Below, one piece after another: positions 43,318 to 52,154 of a stretch of 64,000 nt of DNA (positions within the stretch are counted from its first letter, which is position 1; each line of letters begins with the position of its first letter). The position numbers and the translations under genes are program-made. Where the stretch lies: NCBI RefSeq assembly GCF_001442535.1, contig NZ_CP013141.1, forward strand, positions 37 through 64,036, given 5' to 3'. Below the pieces are notes generated by a model. The model made no database searches, was not told the origin of the DNA, and worked only from the letters and a program-made list of their open reading frames with translations. The DNA is from Lysobacter antibioticus (GTDB lineage Bacteria; Pseudomonadota; Gammaproteobacteria; Xanthomonadales; Xanthomonadaceae).

Positions 43318-45336
43318 GTGTCCAAGTCCAGCCTCCCGCTCGTCGCTTTGTTGGCCATGTCCACCGCGTCCGCCGGCGCCTTGCACGGCATCCAGCCCGA
43401 CGACATCAATCGCAAGGCCGATGCCTGCACCGATTTCTACGACTACGCCAACGGTGCATGGCGGCAGCAGAACCCGATCCCGGACTACATGGACCGCTGG
43501 AGCCGGCGCTGGCAGTCGGGCGAGCTCAACAAGGAGCGGGTGCGCGACATTCTCAACGAATTGTCGGCACGCACGGATTGGCCGAAGGGCAGTGCGGGGC
43601 AGTTGGCCGGCGATTTCTACGCCGCCTGCATGGACGAGTCGCGGATCGATGCGCTCGGCAGCAAGCCGGTGCAGCCGTGGCTGGACGAGATCGGCACGAT
43701 CGGCGACCGCGCCGGTGTGCAGCGCATGATCGGCAAACTGCACGACGCCGGTGTGGGCGTGCCGTTCGTGCTGTTCGCCGGCGAGGACCTGCGCGAGCCG
43801 TCGCAGACCATCGCCCATGTCTATGCCGGCGGCCTCGGCTTGCCGGATCGCGATTACTACCTCAAGCCCGAGCCGCGCTTCGTCGAGGCGCGCGCCAAGT
43901 ACCTGGTCCACGTTGCGAAGATGTTCGAGCTGGCCGGCGCCCCGGCCGAGCAGGCGCAGCGCGACGCGCAGACCGTGTTCGATTTCGAGAAGCGCCTGGC
44001 CGAAGCCTCGCTGGACAACGTGCAGCTGCGCGACCCGAAGCTGCAGGACCACCCGACCGCATTCGCCGACCTGTCCAAGCTCGCGCCGAGCTTCGACTGG
44101 GGCCGCTACTTCGACGCGGCCGGCGTGCCGCGCAACGCGGTCAACGTGACCCAGCCGAAATTCCTGCAGCAGGTCGACAAGGAACTGGCGACGACGCCCT
44201 TGCCGCAGTGGAAGACCTATTTGCAGTGGCATCTGCTCAACACCGCCGCCGATTCGCTGTCGCAGCCCTTCGTCGAGGAGAACTTCGCTTTCAACGGCAA
44301 ATTCCTGACCGGCGCGACCCAGATGAAACCGCGCTGGAAGCGCTGCGCCGAACTCACCGACACCCAGCTCGGCGAAGCCTTGGGGCAGAAGTACGTGGAG
44401 AAGTACTTCCCGCCGCAAGCCAAAGCGCGCATGCAGGACATGGTCAAGAACATCCTCGCGGCGATGGACGACACCATCGGTGAGTTGGCCTGGATGGACG
44501 ATGCGACCAAGAAGAAAGCGCTGGAAAAACGTTCGACCTTCGTCGCCAAACTCGGTTATCCGGACAAGTTCAAGGACTACCAAGGCGTCGCGGTGAGCCG
44601 CGACTCGGCTTGGGACAACGTCGTTGCCGCCTCACGCTGGAACGTGGCCGATAACCGCAGCCAGATCGGCAAGCCGACCGACCGCAGCCGTTGGGGCATG
44701 ACCCCGCCGACCTCCAACGCCTACTACAACCCGCTGCAGAACGAGATCGTGTTCCCGGCCGGCATTCTGCAGTCGCCCGCGTTCGACGTGAACGCCACCG
44801 ACGCGGTCAACTACGGCGCCATCGGCGTGGTGATCGGCCACGAGATCAGCCACGGCTTGGACGACCAGGGCGCGCAGTTCGACGCCAAGGGCCGCTTGTC
44901 CAACTGGTGGACGCCGGCCGACGGCAAGCAGTTCGCCGCCAAGGGCCAGTGCGTGGTCGACCAGTTCGAGGGTTATTTCATCGAGCCCGGACAGCACCAC
45001 AACGGCAAGCTGGTGCTGGGCGAATCGATCGGCGACCTGGCCGGCGCCAAGATCGCTTACCGCGCTTATCTGAAGTCGCGCGAAGGCAAGGGCCCGGAAC
45101 CGACCCTGGACGGCTTTTCGCCGGAGAAACAGTTCTTCATCGCCTGGGGCCAGTTCCGCGGCGACGAAACCCGCTTGGAAACCCAGCGCACCATGATCCA
45201 GGGCGACCCGCACCCGGTCGCCAAATACCGCGTCAACGGCCCGCTGTCGAACCTGCCGGCGTTCCAGCAGGTGTTCGAGTGCAAGGCGGGCGATGCGATG
45301 GTGCGGGCGGAGGAGAAGCGGTGCGAGGTGTGGTGA
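43318..45336 (+). CDS. M13 family metallopeptidase (neprilysin/PepO-like) 1
   Basis: A 672-aa zinc endopeptidase. It starts with GTG at 43318 (AGGGA 8 nt upstream), giving the signal peptide VSKSSLPLVALLAMSTASAGA. M13 hallmarks: DFYDYANGAW near the N-terminus, substrate-binding NAYYNP (about 465), zinc motif VIGHEISHGLDDQGAQFD (about 505), third ligand LGESIGDLAG (about 568) and a C-terminal CEVW. Exported, probably periplasmic or envelope-bound. It degrades small peptides in the known family. A second M13 enzyme is at 57788. Confidence 0.93.
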   Translation: MSKSSLPLVALLAMSTASAGALHGIQPDDINRKADACTDFYDYANGAWRQQNPIPDYMDRWSRRWQSGELNKERVRDILNELSARTDWPKGSAGQLAGDFYAACMDESRIDALGSKPVQPWLDEIGTIGDRAGVQRMIGKLHDAGVGVPFVLFAGEDLREPSQTIAHVYAGGLGLPDRDYYLKPEPRFVEARAKYLVHVAKMFELAGAPAEQAQRDAQTVFDFEKRLAEASLDNVQLRDPKLQDHPTAFADLSKLAPSFDWGRYFDAAGVPRNAVNVTQPKFLQQVDKELATTPLPQWKTYLQWHLLNTAADSLSQPFVEENFAFNGKFLTGATQMKPRWKRCAELTDTQLGEALGQKYVEKYFPPQAKARMQDMVKNILAAMDDTIGELAWMDDATKKKALEKRSTFVAKLGYPDKFKDYQGVAVSRDSAWDNVVAASRWNVADNRSQIGKPTDRSRWGMTPPTSNAYYNPLQNEIVFPAGILQSPAFDVNATDAVNYGAIGVVIGHEISHGLDDQGAQFDAKGRLSNWWTPADGKQFAAKGQCVVDQFEGYFIEPGQHHNGKLVLGESIGDLAGAKIAYRAYLKSREGKGPEPTLDGFSPEKQFFIAWGQFRGDETRLETQRTMIQGDPHPVAKYRVNGPLSNLPAFQQVFECKAGDAMVRAEEKRCEVW

Positions 45337-45454
45337 AGGCGGCGGGGGCTGCGCATTTGATGTTGCGCAGCCCTGGAGCGGTGTGAGCCGCGACCACGGG
45401 ACGCGTAGAAGCAACAACGCCCATGCCATTCATCGAAGAGGTGCCCTGCCGCGA

Positions 45455-45546
45455 GGGTAGGAGCGGCGCGAGCCGCGACCGCGCCGTAACGACCTCGCGG
45501 CGCCGCGAGGGTAGGAGCGGCGCGAGCCGCGACCGCGCCGTCGCGG
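45455..45546. repeat. Direct tandem REP-like repeats
   Basis: Two direct copies of GGGTAGGAGCGGCGCGAGCC start at 45455 and 45509 (54-bp period), each preceded by CGCGA. A degenerate copy lies at about 45377-45399. Confidence 0.85.
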
Positions 45547-45612
45547 TCTCGCGGCGCATCTTTGAAGCAAGATCAAGATCAAACGCCAACAGCTTCCGCC
45601 ACTAAAGCGGCG

Positions 45613-45653
45613 GGTTACTTTCTTTTGTCATAAGCAACAAAAGAAAGGTAACC
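45613..45653. repeat. Long perfect-arm palindrome, likely dispersed xanthomonad repeat
   Basis: GGTTACTTTCTTTTGT and ACAAAAGAAAGGTAACC form a hairpin separated by 8 nt. The A/T-rich dyad followed by CAAAGAAAAATGC is of a kind seen repeatedly between genes in xanthomonads. The 160 bp after it (to about 45,815) have no gene but contain further GC-rich dyads. Confidence 0.6.
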
Positions 45654-45842
45654 AAAGAAAAATGCTTCTTTTTGAATCACAAGCCCGCACGAGCGGTGCA
45701 TACGCAGGGATTTTTCATACGGGACATCCCTGTCCCGATGAAAAACGGCGCGCATCCCTGCGCGCCGCCCTCCGGGTCTTCTTTAGCCTTCGCTAGTGCG
45801 AGGCGGCGCACAGCCACAGCCAAGTGCTACGACAGCATCACG

Positions 45843-46056
45843 TGTAGGAGCGACGTGAGTCGCGACCACGAATCGGCAACTGCCGGCGCAGGTGATCGTG
45901 GTTGCGTGGTCGCGGCTTGCGCCGCTCCTACCCTTAAAGCGAAATTTGCTGCTGCCGTGAAAAGCCCGGCGCAGTTCCGAATTTTCGATGCAGCAACAGC
46001 AACAGCAACGAACTCGCCGGTGCCAAGGGGTAGGAGCGACGCAAGTCGCGACCGCG
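45843..46056. repeat. Cluster of three REP-like repeats
   Basis: Forward copy at 45843-45868, inverse copy at 45906-45933, forward copy at 46027-46056. Same family as the 105-bp array. No gene in 45337-46212. Confidence 0.88.
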
Positions 46057-46155
46057 GCGTCTCAATCTCGCGGCGATGCCGCCCGCGATGACATTTCTCG
46101 ATAAGCCCCGGATTGCGGCCTTCACGGCAACGCGGGTACACAGCTATCGTTCGTC

Positions 46156-46175
46156 ATCCCCGCGCAGGCGGGGAT
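46156..46175 (-). terminator. Hairpin after the XRE gene
   Basis: ATCCCCGC-GCAG-GCGGGGAT, in the context TCGTCATCCCCGC..., a common multicopy intergenic hairpin; here about 40 bp beyond the XRE stop. Confidence 0.55.
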
Positions 46176-46212
46176 CCATAGGCTTCAGCCTCATGTTGCT
46201 CCGCGCCCGCGT

Positions 46213-46434
46213 TTACTCCTGCATCGGTTGCGTCGCGTCATACGCAAGCAGATCGCCGGGTTGGCAGTCGAGTACGCTGCAGATCGCTTCCAGGGTGGAG
46301 AAGCGGATCGCCTTGGCCTTGCCGGTCTTGAGGATCGACAGGTTGGCCAGGGTGATGTCGACGCGCTCGGACAGTTCGGTCAGGGTCATGCGGCGCTCGT
46401 GCAGTTTTTCGTCGAGACGGATCACGATGGCCAT
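46213..46434 (-). CDS. XRE/YozG-type transcriptional regulator
   Basis: A 73-aa single-domain HTH protein (MTLTELSERVDITLANLSILKTGKAKAIRFSTLEAIC). The form is that of YozG-like regulators that follow DUF2975 membrane genes. It starts 3 nt after the DUF2975 stop, so translation is probably coupled. The paired ATATCG-N5-CGATAT operators upstream of the operon are its likely target (autorepression). Confidence 0.9.
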   Translation of the reverse strand: MAIVIRLDEKLHERRMTLTELSERVDITLANLSILKTGKAKAIRFSTLEAICSVLDCQPGDLLAYDATQPMQE

Positions 46435-46437
46435 GGC

Positions 46438-46953
46438 TTACACCGTGCCTTCGAGGTCGGAACGCATGCGCGCGCCTTGTTCGAACACGCGGGCCAGCAC
46501 GAACAGCAACAGCACGGCCAGCCACGGTGCGAACGAGAAGCCGACGTCGATGTCCATCTTCAGCGTGGGCGCCGCTTTCGAGGCACCGTAGACGATGGCG
46601 CCGATCAGCAGGCGCAGGCCTTCGCCGGCCAGTACCCACCAGGCGATGGCCTGCAGGCGGCGGCTGTTGTCGGCGATGAAGGGATCGCCGTCGCGCACGC
46701 TGTCGACGATCGCCAGCAGCGCGCGCAACACGCGATGGGTGAGATAGGCGGCGAGGATGCCGATCAGCACGACCGCGCGCAGGGCGTTGTGCAAATGTTC
46801 GTAGGCCACGCCGAGGGCCTCGAACAACAGCTTCGGGTTGACCAGGGTGGCGACCAGCAGCGCGGTAATGGCGAAGGCGTAGAGGGCGTTGAGGACGATC
46901 AGGCCGCGGATCAGCGGGCGGGCCAGGGTGAGGGCGTTCGGAGGGCGGGTCAT
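46438..46953 (-). CDS. DUF2975 membrane protein
   Basis: A 171-aa inner-membrane protein with four predicted helices (about 13-37, 55-77, 101-122, 137-158), the DUF2975 architecture. The DGDPFIADNSRRLQAIAWW segment between helices 2 and 3 is family-typical. First gene of a two-gene operon with the XRE regulator. Function unknown; in other bacteria such pairs are thought to respond to envelope or developmental cues, but nothing here proves it. Confidence 0.88.
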   Translation of the reverse strand: MTRPPNALTLARPLIRGLIVLNALYAFAITALLVATLVNPKLLFEALGVAYEHLHNALRAVVLIGILAAYLTHRVLRALLAIVDSVRDGDPFIADNSRRLQAIAWWVLAGEGLRLLIGAIVYGASKAAPTLKMDIDVGFSFAPWLAVLLLFVLARVFEQGARMRSDLEGTV

Positions 46954-46971
46954 GGGACGGCTGCCTCTGTC

Positions 46972-47014
46972 ATATCGGTAAGCGATATATATAATATCGA
47001 AAAACGATATGCAA
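46972..47014 (-). promoter_or_regulatory. Promoter with two operator palindromes for the DUF2975-XRE operon
   Basis: On the minus strand: -35 TTGCAT (47009-47014), 17-bp spacer, -10 TATATA (46986-46991). Two perfect repeats ATATCG-N5-CGATAT lie at 46972-46988 and 46994-47010, centres 22 bp apart (two helical turns). They cover the spacer and the -10/+1 region, the geometry of a repressor site. Confidence 0.75.
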
Positions 47015-47164
47015 GTGCTCCCGGGCAGGCCAGCCGGACCTCTCACCGGTCAGGGCGGTCCGGCATGGGCGGTTGGCCCGGCCGAGGCCAGGCCCAATGC
47101 GCAGCGCCTGTGCAGTCTCGCTCGGGTCTTGCCTCTGCGGCGCCGCCTCTCCGGCTTCAGCCGC

Positions 47165-47557
47165 TCAATCGTCGTCGGCGTCTTCGCCCTTGGCCAACAC
47201 CTTACGCTGCATCGCGTCGAGGTAGGCGTCGGCTTCGGCGACGCTGCTGAAGATTTCGTTCATCGGCACCGCCTTGACCAGGTCGAACACTTTCTGGATC
47301 TGCGGCTGCGGGTTGACCACCACCACCTTGCCGCCGCGTGCCGACAAGGCCTTGCGTGCGCGGAAGATCGAGCGGATGCCGGCGGAGCTGATGTATTCCA
47401 GGTCGGCGAGATCGAGTACGAGCGAGGGCAGGTTGGCGGCGAGCACCGGCCCCAGTTGGCGGTCGAGTTCGGCATGGCTGGAGGTGTCCAGGCGGCCGGC
47501 GAGGTAGACGCGCTGGCTGTGGGCGGTGGCTGGGTCGATCCGGATCGTCAGGTCCAT
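47165..47557 (-). CDS. STAS-domain anti-sigma factor antagonist (RsbV-like)
   Basis: A 130-aa STAS protein. The phosphorylatable serine is in LADLEYISSAGIRSIF (about 50-66), the canonical RsbV/SpoIIAA motif. An acidic tail (GEDADDD) follows. It lies 28 bp downstream of a SpoIIE-type phosphatase with a fused kinase-like domain, so the pair probably forms a partner-switching module. No sigma factor gene is in the window. Confidence 0.9.
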   Translation of the reverse strand: MDLTIRIDPATAHSQRVYLAGRLDTSSHAELDRQLGPVLAANLPSLVLDLADLEYISSAGIRSIFRARKALSARGGKVVVVNPQPQIQKVFDLVKAVPMNEIFSSVAEADAYLDAMQRKVLAKGEDADDD

Positions 47558-47585
47558 GCGGGGCTCCAGGTTCGAAATGTCGGCA

Positions 47586-50012
47586 TCAGTCGCCGGCAGT
47601 GGGTCGTAGCAGCACGATGTGCAGCACGTTGTAGCGGCCCTCGCGCGCATAAGTCGCATGGTTGGCGAGGGTACGGACCAGATGGAGGCCCAGGCCGCCC
47701 AGCGGGCGATCGTCGATGTCGGCATCCAGGTCGGGTCCGGCTTGCGACAGCGGGTCGAACGGTGCGCCGTCGTCGCGGAATTTCAGGACGATGCGGTCGC
47801 GTTCGACCGCGAGTTCGACGGCGACCTCGTGCTCGGCGCCGGGTTCGGTGCCGTGGTCGATCGCATTGCATATCACTTCCTCGGTGACCAGCCGTACCTC
47901 GCCGATCGATGCGCTGTCGACACCGAGCTTGATCAGCGCCTCGTCGATCGCTGCGAACAGTCCCGGCAGCAGGGCGCGATCCTGGGGCGCGCGGAACAGC
48001 TGCGACAGGGGCTCGTCCGGTTGCTCGCCGCCGTCGTTGCCGGTCCAGTGCAGCGACAACACGGTGATGTCGTCCGATTGCGCCGCATCCGCGGCGAAGC
48101 GGTGCACGTCGGCGACCAGGGCGCTGCATAGCGTGCTCGCATCGCTGCTGCCGCGCAGCGAGGCCAAAAGACGCTCGCCGCCGAACGGCTGTTGCTCGGC
48201 GTCGAAGGCTTCGGTGATGCCGTCGGTGTAGGCCACCAAGGCCTCGCCATTGCGCAGGCGGCCGCGCCAGATCGGATAATGTTCGTCGGCCGCTATTCCC
48301 AATGGCGGACCCGAAGGCAAGTCGACGAACTCCGCGCTGCCGTCGGCGCGCAACAACACCGGCGGTTCGTGGCCGGCGCTGGCCAGCGCCAACTCGCCGC
48401 TGCGCGCGTCGATCAGACCGCACATGACGGTGGCGAACATGCAGGTGTCGTTGCCTTCGAGCAGGCGTTGCGCGGCTTCCTGCAGGGCGATCCCGGGCGA
48501 GCCTCCGCGGCCGGCGGCAATCTCCAGCACGGTCATGGTGCGGGCCATGAACAAGGCCGCCGGCACGCCCTTGTCGGAGACGTCGCCGATCGCGAACCAC
48601 AGCGTGTGGGTGTCGCGCTCGAAGAAGCTGTAGAAGTCGCCGCCGACCGCCTTGGCCGGTTCCAGCCGCGCATTCGCCTGCAGGCGCCACTCGTCGGCGC
48701 CGAGCACGCGCGCGCCGGGCAGCATCGCCAGTTGGATCTCGCGGGCGATGTCCAGCTCGCTTTCGATCTTCTGCCGCGCCGTGCTCATGTCCTGGATCTC
48801 GACGATCTGGCGCTTGATCGAGCCGCGTGCGTTGTCGAAGGCGCGCGCCATCACCCCGACTTCGTCGCGGCGCTCGGTCTGGTGCAAGGGATAGTCGAAT
48901 TCGCCGGCGGCGAAATGGCTGGCCGAACCGGTCAGGTCGCTCAGCGGCGTGGTGATGCGCGCCGCCATCCGCCGCACCAGCAGGGTGATCAGCAATAAAG
49001 CGATCGACACGATCGCCGCCAGTTGCACGATGGTGCGCTTGAGCGCGGCCAGCAGCGGCTTGTGCGACATCGACACTTGCAGGCCCCAGCCGGTGTCGCC
49101 GATGGGTTCGAGCACCGAGAAGCGGGTTTCGCGAGTCAGCGGCAGTACGTGGGTGAATTCGAACCGGCGCCCTTGCACCCGCGCTGCCGCCATCTGCGAC
49201 AGATCGGTGCGCCCGGAGGCAGCCATGTAGCGTTCGAGCGTGGTCCTCAGGGCGACGTTCGGGTCGGCATGCAGAGTGACAGTGCCTTCGGGTGCGAACA
49301 GTGCCGGCCGTTGGCCATGGATGTGGTGCAAGGGTTCGACCAACTCGGCCCAACGCGCTATCGGCACGTCCAGGCTGACCATGCCCAGGCGCTTGCCATC
49401 GTGCCCGCGCAGCGGCATGTTCAAGGTGCTCATCCATTGGCCGCCGGCGGTGTTGTTGAAATAGGGCTCGGACCACCAGGGCTTGTCGGCCGACAGCGTG
49501 CGCCGGTACCAGGGCTTTGCGTACGCGTCGTAGCCGGTGGCGAGGAGGTCGCGATCGGCCACGCCGCGGCGGTCGACGCCTACGTAGTACGCCATCGGCA
49601 AGCCGTCTCGCAGCACCCCGGATTCGAGCGCGATCAGGCCGCCGACGGCGCTGGCATCGGCGTCCAGCAGGGCTTCCATCGCCTTGATCGTCGCCTCGCG
49701 GTCCAGCGCCAGGCTGTTGAACAGACCGATCATGGCCGCGCCGGTGATGCGCACCGATTCCATCGAAGCGAGCAGGCGGTCGGCGGTCTGGGCGGCTTCG
49801 TAGCGGGTCCGCTCCTGGGCGCCGACGATGATCTGCTGGCGCGCGATCAGGAAGGCGACGACGAAGCCGATCAGCAGCAGCACCCCGACCAGCACGCCGA
49901 ACCACAGCATCAGCTTGGTGCGCAGGCTGTCGCGCCACGACACCGGTGGATGAGCGTCGCGCGCGATCACGCGCGGAGGGGGCGGAGCGGCAATCGACTC
50001 GGTCCGGTCCAT
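47586..50012 (-). CDS. Membrane SpoIIE-type phosphatase with Cache, HAMP and HATPase domains
   Basis: An 808-aa sensor phosphatase. TM1 (33-57), extracytoplasmic Cache-like sensor (60-325; KPWYRRTL and WSEPYFNNTAGGQW), TM2 (331-346), HAMP (348-402), PP2C/SpoIIE domain (about 420-640) with GGDFYSFF and IGDVSDKGVPAALFMA metal-binding motifs and a terminal DDITVL, then a C-terminal RsbW-like HATPase (about 660-805; N-box EEVICNAIDHG). Phosphatase and anti-sigma kinase in one chain are an RsbU/RsbW-type fusion, expected to act on the STAS protein encoded next. GGGAG 7 nt before the ATG fixes the start; the frame stays open far upstream through the TPR gene but is not coding there. Confidence 0.92.
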   Translation of the reverse strand: MDRTESIAAPPPPRVIARDAHPPVSWRDSLRTKLMLWFGVLVGVLLLIGFVVAFLIARQQIIVGAQERTRYEAAQTADRLLASMESVRITGAAMIGLFNSLALDREATIKAMEALLDADASAVGGLIALESGVLRDGLPMAYYVGVDRRGVADRDLLATGYDAYAKPWYRRTLSADKPWWSEPYFNNTAGGQWMSTLNMPLRGHDGKRLGMVSLDVPIARWAELVEPLHHIHGQRPALFAPEGTVTLHADPNVALRTTLERYMAASGRTDLSQMAAARVQGRRFEFTHVLPLTRETRFSVLEPIGDTGWGLQVSMSHKPLLAALKRTIVQLAAIVSIALLLITLLVRRMAARITTPLSDLTGSASHFAAGEFDYPLHQTERRDEVGVMARAFDNARGSIKRQIVEIQDMSTARQKIESELDIAREIQLAMLPGARVLGADEWRLQANARLEPAKAVGGDFYSFFERDTHTLWFAIGDVSDKGVPAALFMARTMTVLEIAAGRGGSPGIALQEAAQRLLEGNDTCMFATVMCGLIDARSGELALASAGHEPPVLLRADGSAEFVDLPSGPPLGIAADEHYPIWRGRLRNGEALVAYTDGITEAFDAEQQPFGGERLLASLRGSSDASTLCSALVADVHRFAADAAQSDDITVLSLHWTGNDGGEQPDEPLSQLFRAPQDRALLPGLFAAIDEALIKLGVDSASIGEVRLVTEEVICNAIDHGTEPGAEHEVAVELAVERDRIVLKFRDDGAPFDPLSQAGPDLDADIDDRPLGGLGLHLVRTLANHATYAREGRYNVLHIVLLRPTAGD

Positions 50013-50081
50013 CGGCGACTCCCAGAGGACAGGGCGAGCATAGCCCCAGCCGCGGTCGAAAAAGGGGGCGGTGCGCACTGT

Positions 50082-50110
50082 CCCCGGCGGCCCGCAACGG
50101 CGGGCCGGGG
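50082..50110 (-). terminator. Hairpin after the TPR lipoprotein gene
   Basis: CCCCGGCGGCCCGC / GCGGGCC-GGGG imperfect hairpin with an AACG loop. It separates the TPR gene from the phosphatase gene. No T-run. Confidence 0.5.
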
Positions 50111-50185
50111 CTGGGCGAACGGCCGACAGCGACAGGTTTCGGCCGATCCAGTTGCCTGGATCGGCTTCGTCCGCATCTGCCTGGT

Positions 50186-51916
50186 CTACATCCGCGACGC
50201 CGTCAGCCGCACGTCGGCGTTGCGCCAGGCCTGGGCGAACTCGCGCTGGGTGTCGGTGGCCTCGGCGTTCTTGTTCTGCGCGCGCAGGCTTTCGGCCAGG
50301 CCGTACAGGGACCAGCCGTTGCCGGGGTTGCGCAACAGCTCTTCGCGATAGACGCGCTCGGCCTCGGCCGGGCGCCGGGCGTCGAGCAGCACGGCGCCGA
50401 GCGTCTGCCGCACCGGTGCGTGCCAGCCCGGCGGTTCGTCGTAGGGGATGCGGTCCTCGATCGCGATCGCCTCGCGCAAGGCGGCCACCGCGACGTCGGG
50501 CTTGCCGCGCGCGGCGGCGATCTCGGCGGTGACGACGCGTTCGGCGATGCGCGCGGCGTGCGAGAGCGGGTAGCGGTTCCACACGGTCAGCTTCTCCATC
50601 GCCGGATCGGCGGCGAGCGGGCGCAACGCTTCGAGGTTCCGCTGCGCATCGGCCAGGCGGCGCTGCCGCACGGCCGCCATGGCCTGGGTGTAGTGCCAGA
50701 TCGCGGTGACGTAGGGCAGGTCCGGCGCCGGGTTCGGCGCCTTGGCGATCTCGTCCCAGCGGCCGAAGCGCACGCGTTCGAACCAGGGCGTCATCCAGTA
50801 GTGCTGTAGCACCGCGAAGCCGTCCTTGCGCATCAGGTCCTGCAGATTGGTGCGCTCGGCCGTGGTTTTCGCCGCCGCATGCGCGACCGCGCTGCTGCCT
50901 TCCATGCTGGCGGCGAACCACAGGAAGTGGTGGTTGTGCGGCACGTAGCCCAGCGGATACACGCCCTGGGTGTTGCCGCGGCACAGCTCCAGATAGGCGT
51001 CGTCGGCTTCGATCGCGCGTTGGTTGGCGATCACCGCGTCGTGCCAGCGGCCGACCCGCGAATAGATGTGCGCGGGCATGTGCACCAGATGGCCGGAACC
51101 GGGGATCAGTTCGCGCAGGCGGTCGGCCGCGGCCGCGCCGCGCTCGGGCGCGGACGAGGCCTCGACGGCATGCACGTACAGGTGCAGGGCGCCGGCGTGA
51201 TCGGGGTTGCGCGCCATCACCGATTCCAGGGTCGACACGACTTCGGCGGTGCCGCCCTTGGGCCGCTGCTTTTCGTCGTAGTAGTCCCAGGGTTGCAGGT
51301 CCATCAGCGCTTCGGCGTGGAAGGTCGCGGCGTCCAGATCGTCCGGACGCTGTTGCACGAGCTTGCGCGTGGCCTCGGCATAGGCCAGGTCGAGCGGTTT
51401 GCGATCGGCCGGCGGGTTTTGCGCATAGCGCGCCGCCAGTGCCTGGATGAAGGCGCGTTCGCGTTCGCTGGCCTTCGGCGCCAGCGCCTGCGCGCGTTGC
51501 AGCCGGGTCCAGGCGTCGCCGTTCTCCTTCGGGTCCATCGCTGCGTTGACGTGCGGGCCGAGCACCAAGGCCGCGCCCCACCAGCACATGGCGCAATCGG
51601 GGTCGAGTTCGGTGGCCTTGAGGAAGGAGCGCTCGGCGGCGTCGTGGTTGAAGCCGTAGGTCAGCATCAGGCCCTGGTCGAACCAGCGCTGCACTTCGGG
51701 GTTGCGGCTGGTGACCGGGAAGCGGTAGTCGCCCAGGCCTTCGAGCAGATGCGCGCCGACCATGGCCAATTGCGGCGGCGACACCGCCGGCTCCGAGGCC
51801 GGCGGGTTGTCGGCGGTCGGTCCGGTGTTGCGGCAGGAGGAGACCGTCAGTAAAGCGAGCGCCAGCAAGGCGACGGCGCAGGACAGGACGAGGGGACGGA
51901 AAGCGGGCAGGTACAT
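50186..51916 (-). CDS. TPR-containing lipoprotein
   Basis: A 576-aa exported lipoprotein (lipobox SSC after VLSCAVALLALALLTVS). The body is built of TPR-like helices, e.g. MLTYGFNHDAAERSFLKATELDPDCAMCWWG (about 83-113) and a C-terminal AEAERVYREELLRNPGNGWSLYGLAESL. A CxxCWWG segment and GHLVHMPAHIYSRVGRWHDA are conserved in a family of proteins annotated only as TPR repeat. Upstream of and co-directional with the phosphatase gene, with a hairpin between them. GGGAGG sits 4 nt before the start. Role unknown, probably envelope assembly or peptide/protein binding. Confidence 0.85.
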   Translation of the reverse strand: MYLPAFRPLVLSCAVALLALALLTVSSCRNTGPTADNPPASEPAVSPPQLAMVGAHLLEGLGDYRFPVTSRNPEVQRWFDQGLMLTYGFNHDAAERSFLKATELDPDCAMCWWGAALVLGPHVNAAMDPKENGDAWTRLQRAQALAPKASERERAFIQALAARYAQNPPADRKPLDLAYAEATRKLVQQRPDDLDAATFHAEALMDLQPWDYYDEKQRPKGGTAEVVSTLESVMARNPDHAGALHLYVHAVEASSAPERGAAAADRLRELIPGSGHLVHMPAHIYSRVGRWHDAVIANQRAIEADDAYLELCRGNTQGVYPLGYVPHNHHFLWFAASMEGSSAVAHAAAKTTAERTNLQDLMRKDGFAVLQHYWMTPWFERVRFGRWDEIAKAPNPAPDLPYVTAIWHYTQAMAAVRQRRLADAQRNLEALRPLAADPAMEKLTVWNRYPLSHAARIAERVVTAEIAAARGKPDVAVAALREAIAIEDRIPYDEPPGWHAPVRQTLGAVLLDARRPAEAERVYREELLRNPGNGWSLYGLAESLRAQNKNAEATDTQREFAQAWRNADVRLTASRM

Positions 51917-52154
51917 GGGGCCTCCCGGAATGCGCGCGGGCAGCGCGGCAGCCGTGGTGGACTTCGGCCAGGGCAGGCACGGCGGCCAGCGTCGCGGCCC
52001 CTGGGTGGGGACGGCAGCGGCCCGTCGTGCGCTTGCCAACCCCGGGCGCGGCGACAGGCCGGTCGAACCAGGGGATTAAAGCAGGGGGCGTATTAAGACT
52101 GGGTCAGGGATGAAGCCAGGGAGGCGGGCAGGCGACGGACGGCGACCGCGGCCG

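Noticed and set aside
42946..44583. Minus-strand open frame over the M13 peptidase start
   Set aside because: It covers the promoter and coding strand of a clear M13 gene; the translation lacks any family pattern.
50013..51980. Upstream extension of the SpoIIE-type phosphatase frame
   Set aside because: The extension lies antiframe within the TPR lipoprotein gene, is Arg/Ala-rich, and a strong RBS precedes the ATG at 50012.
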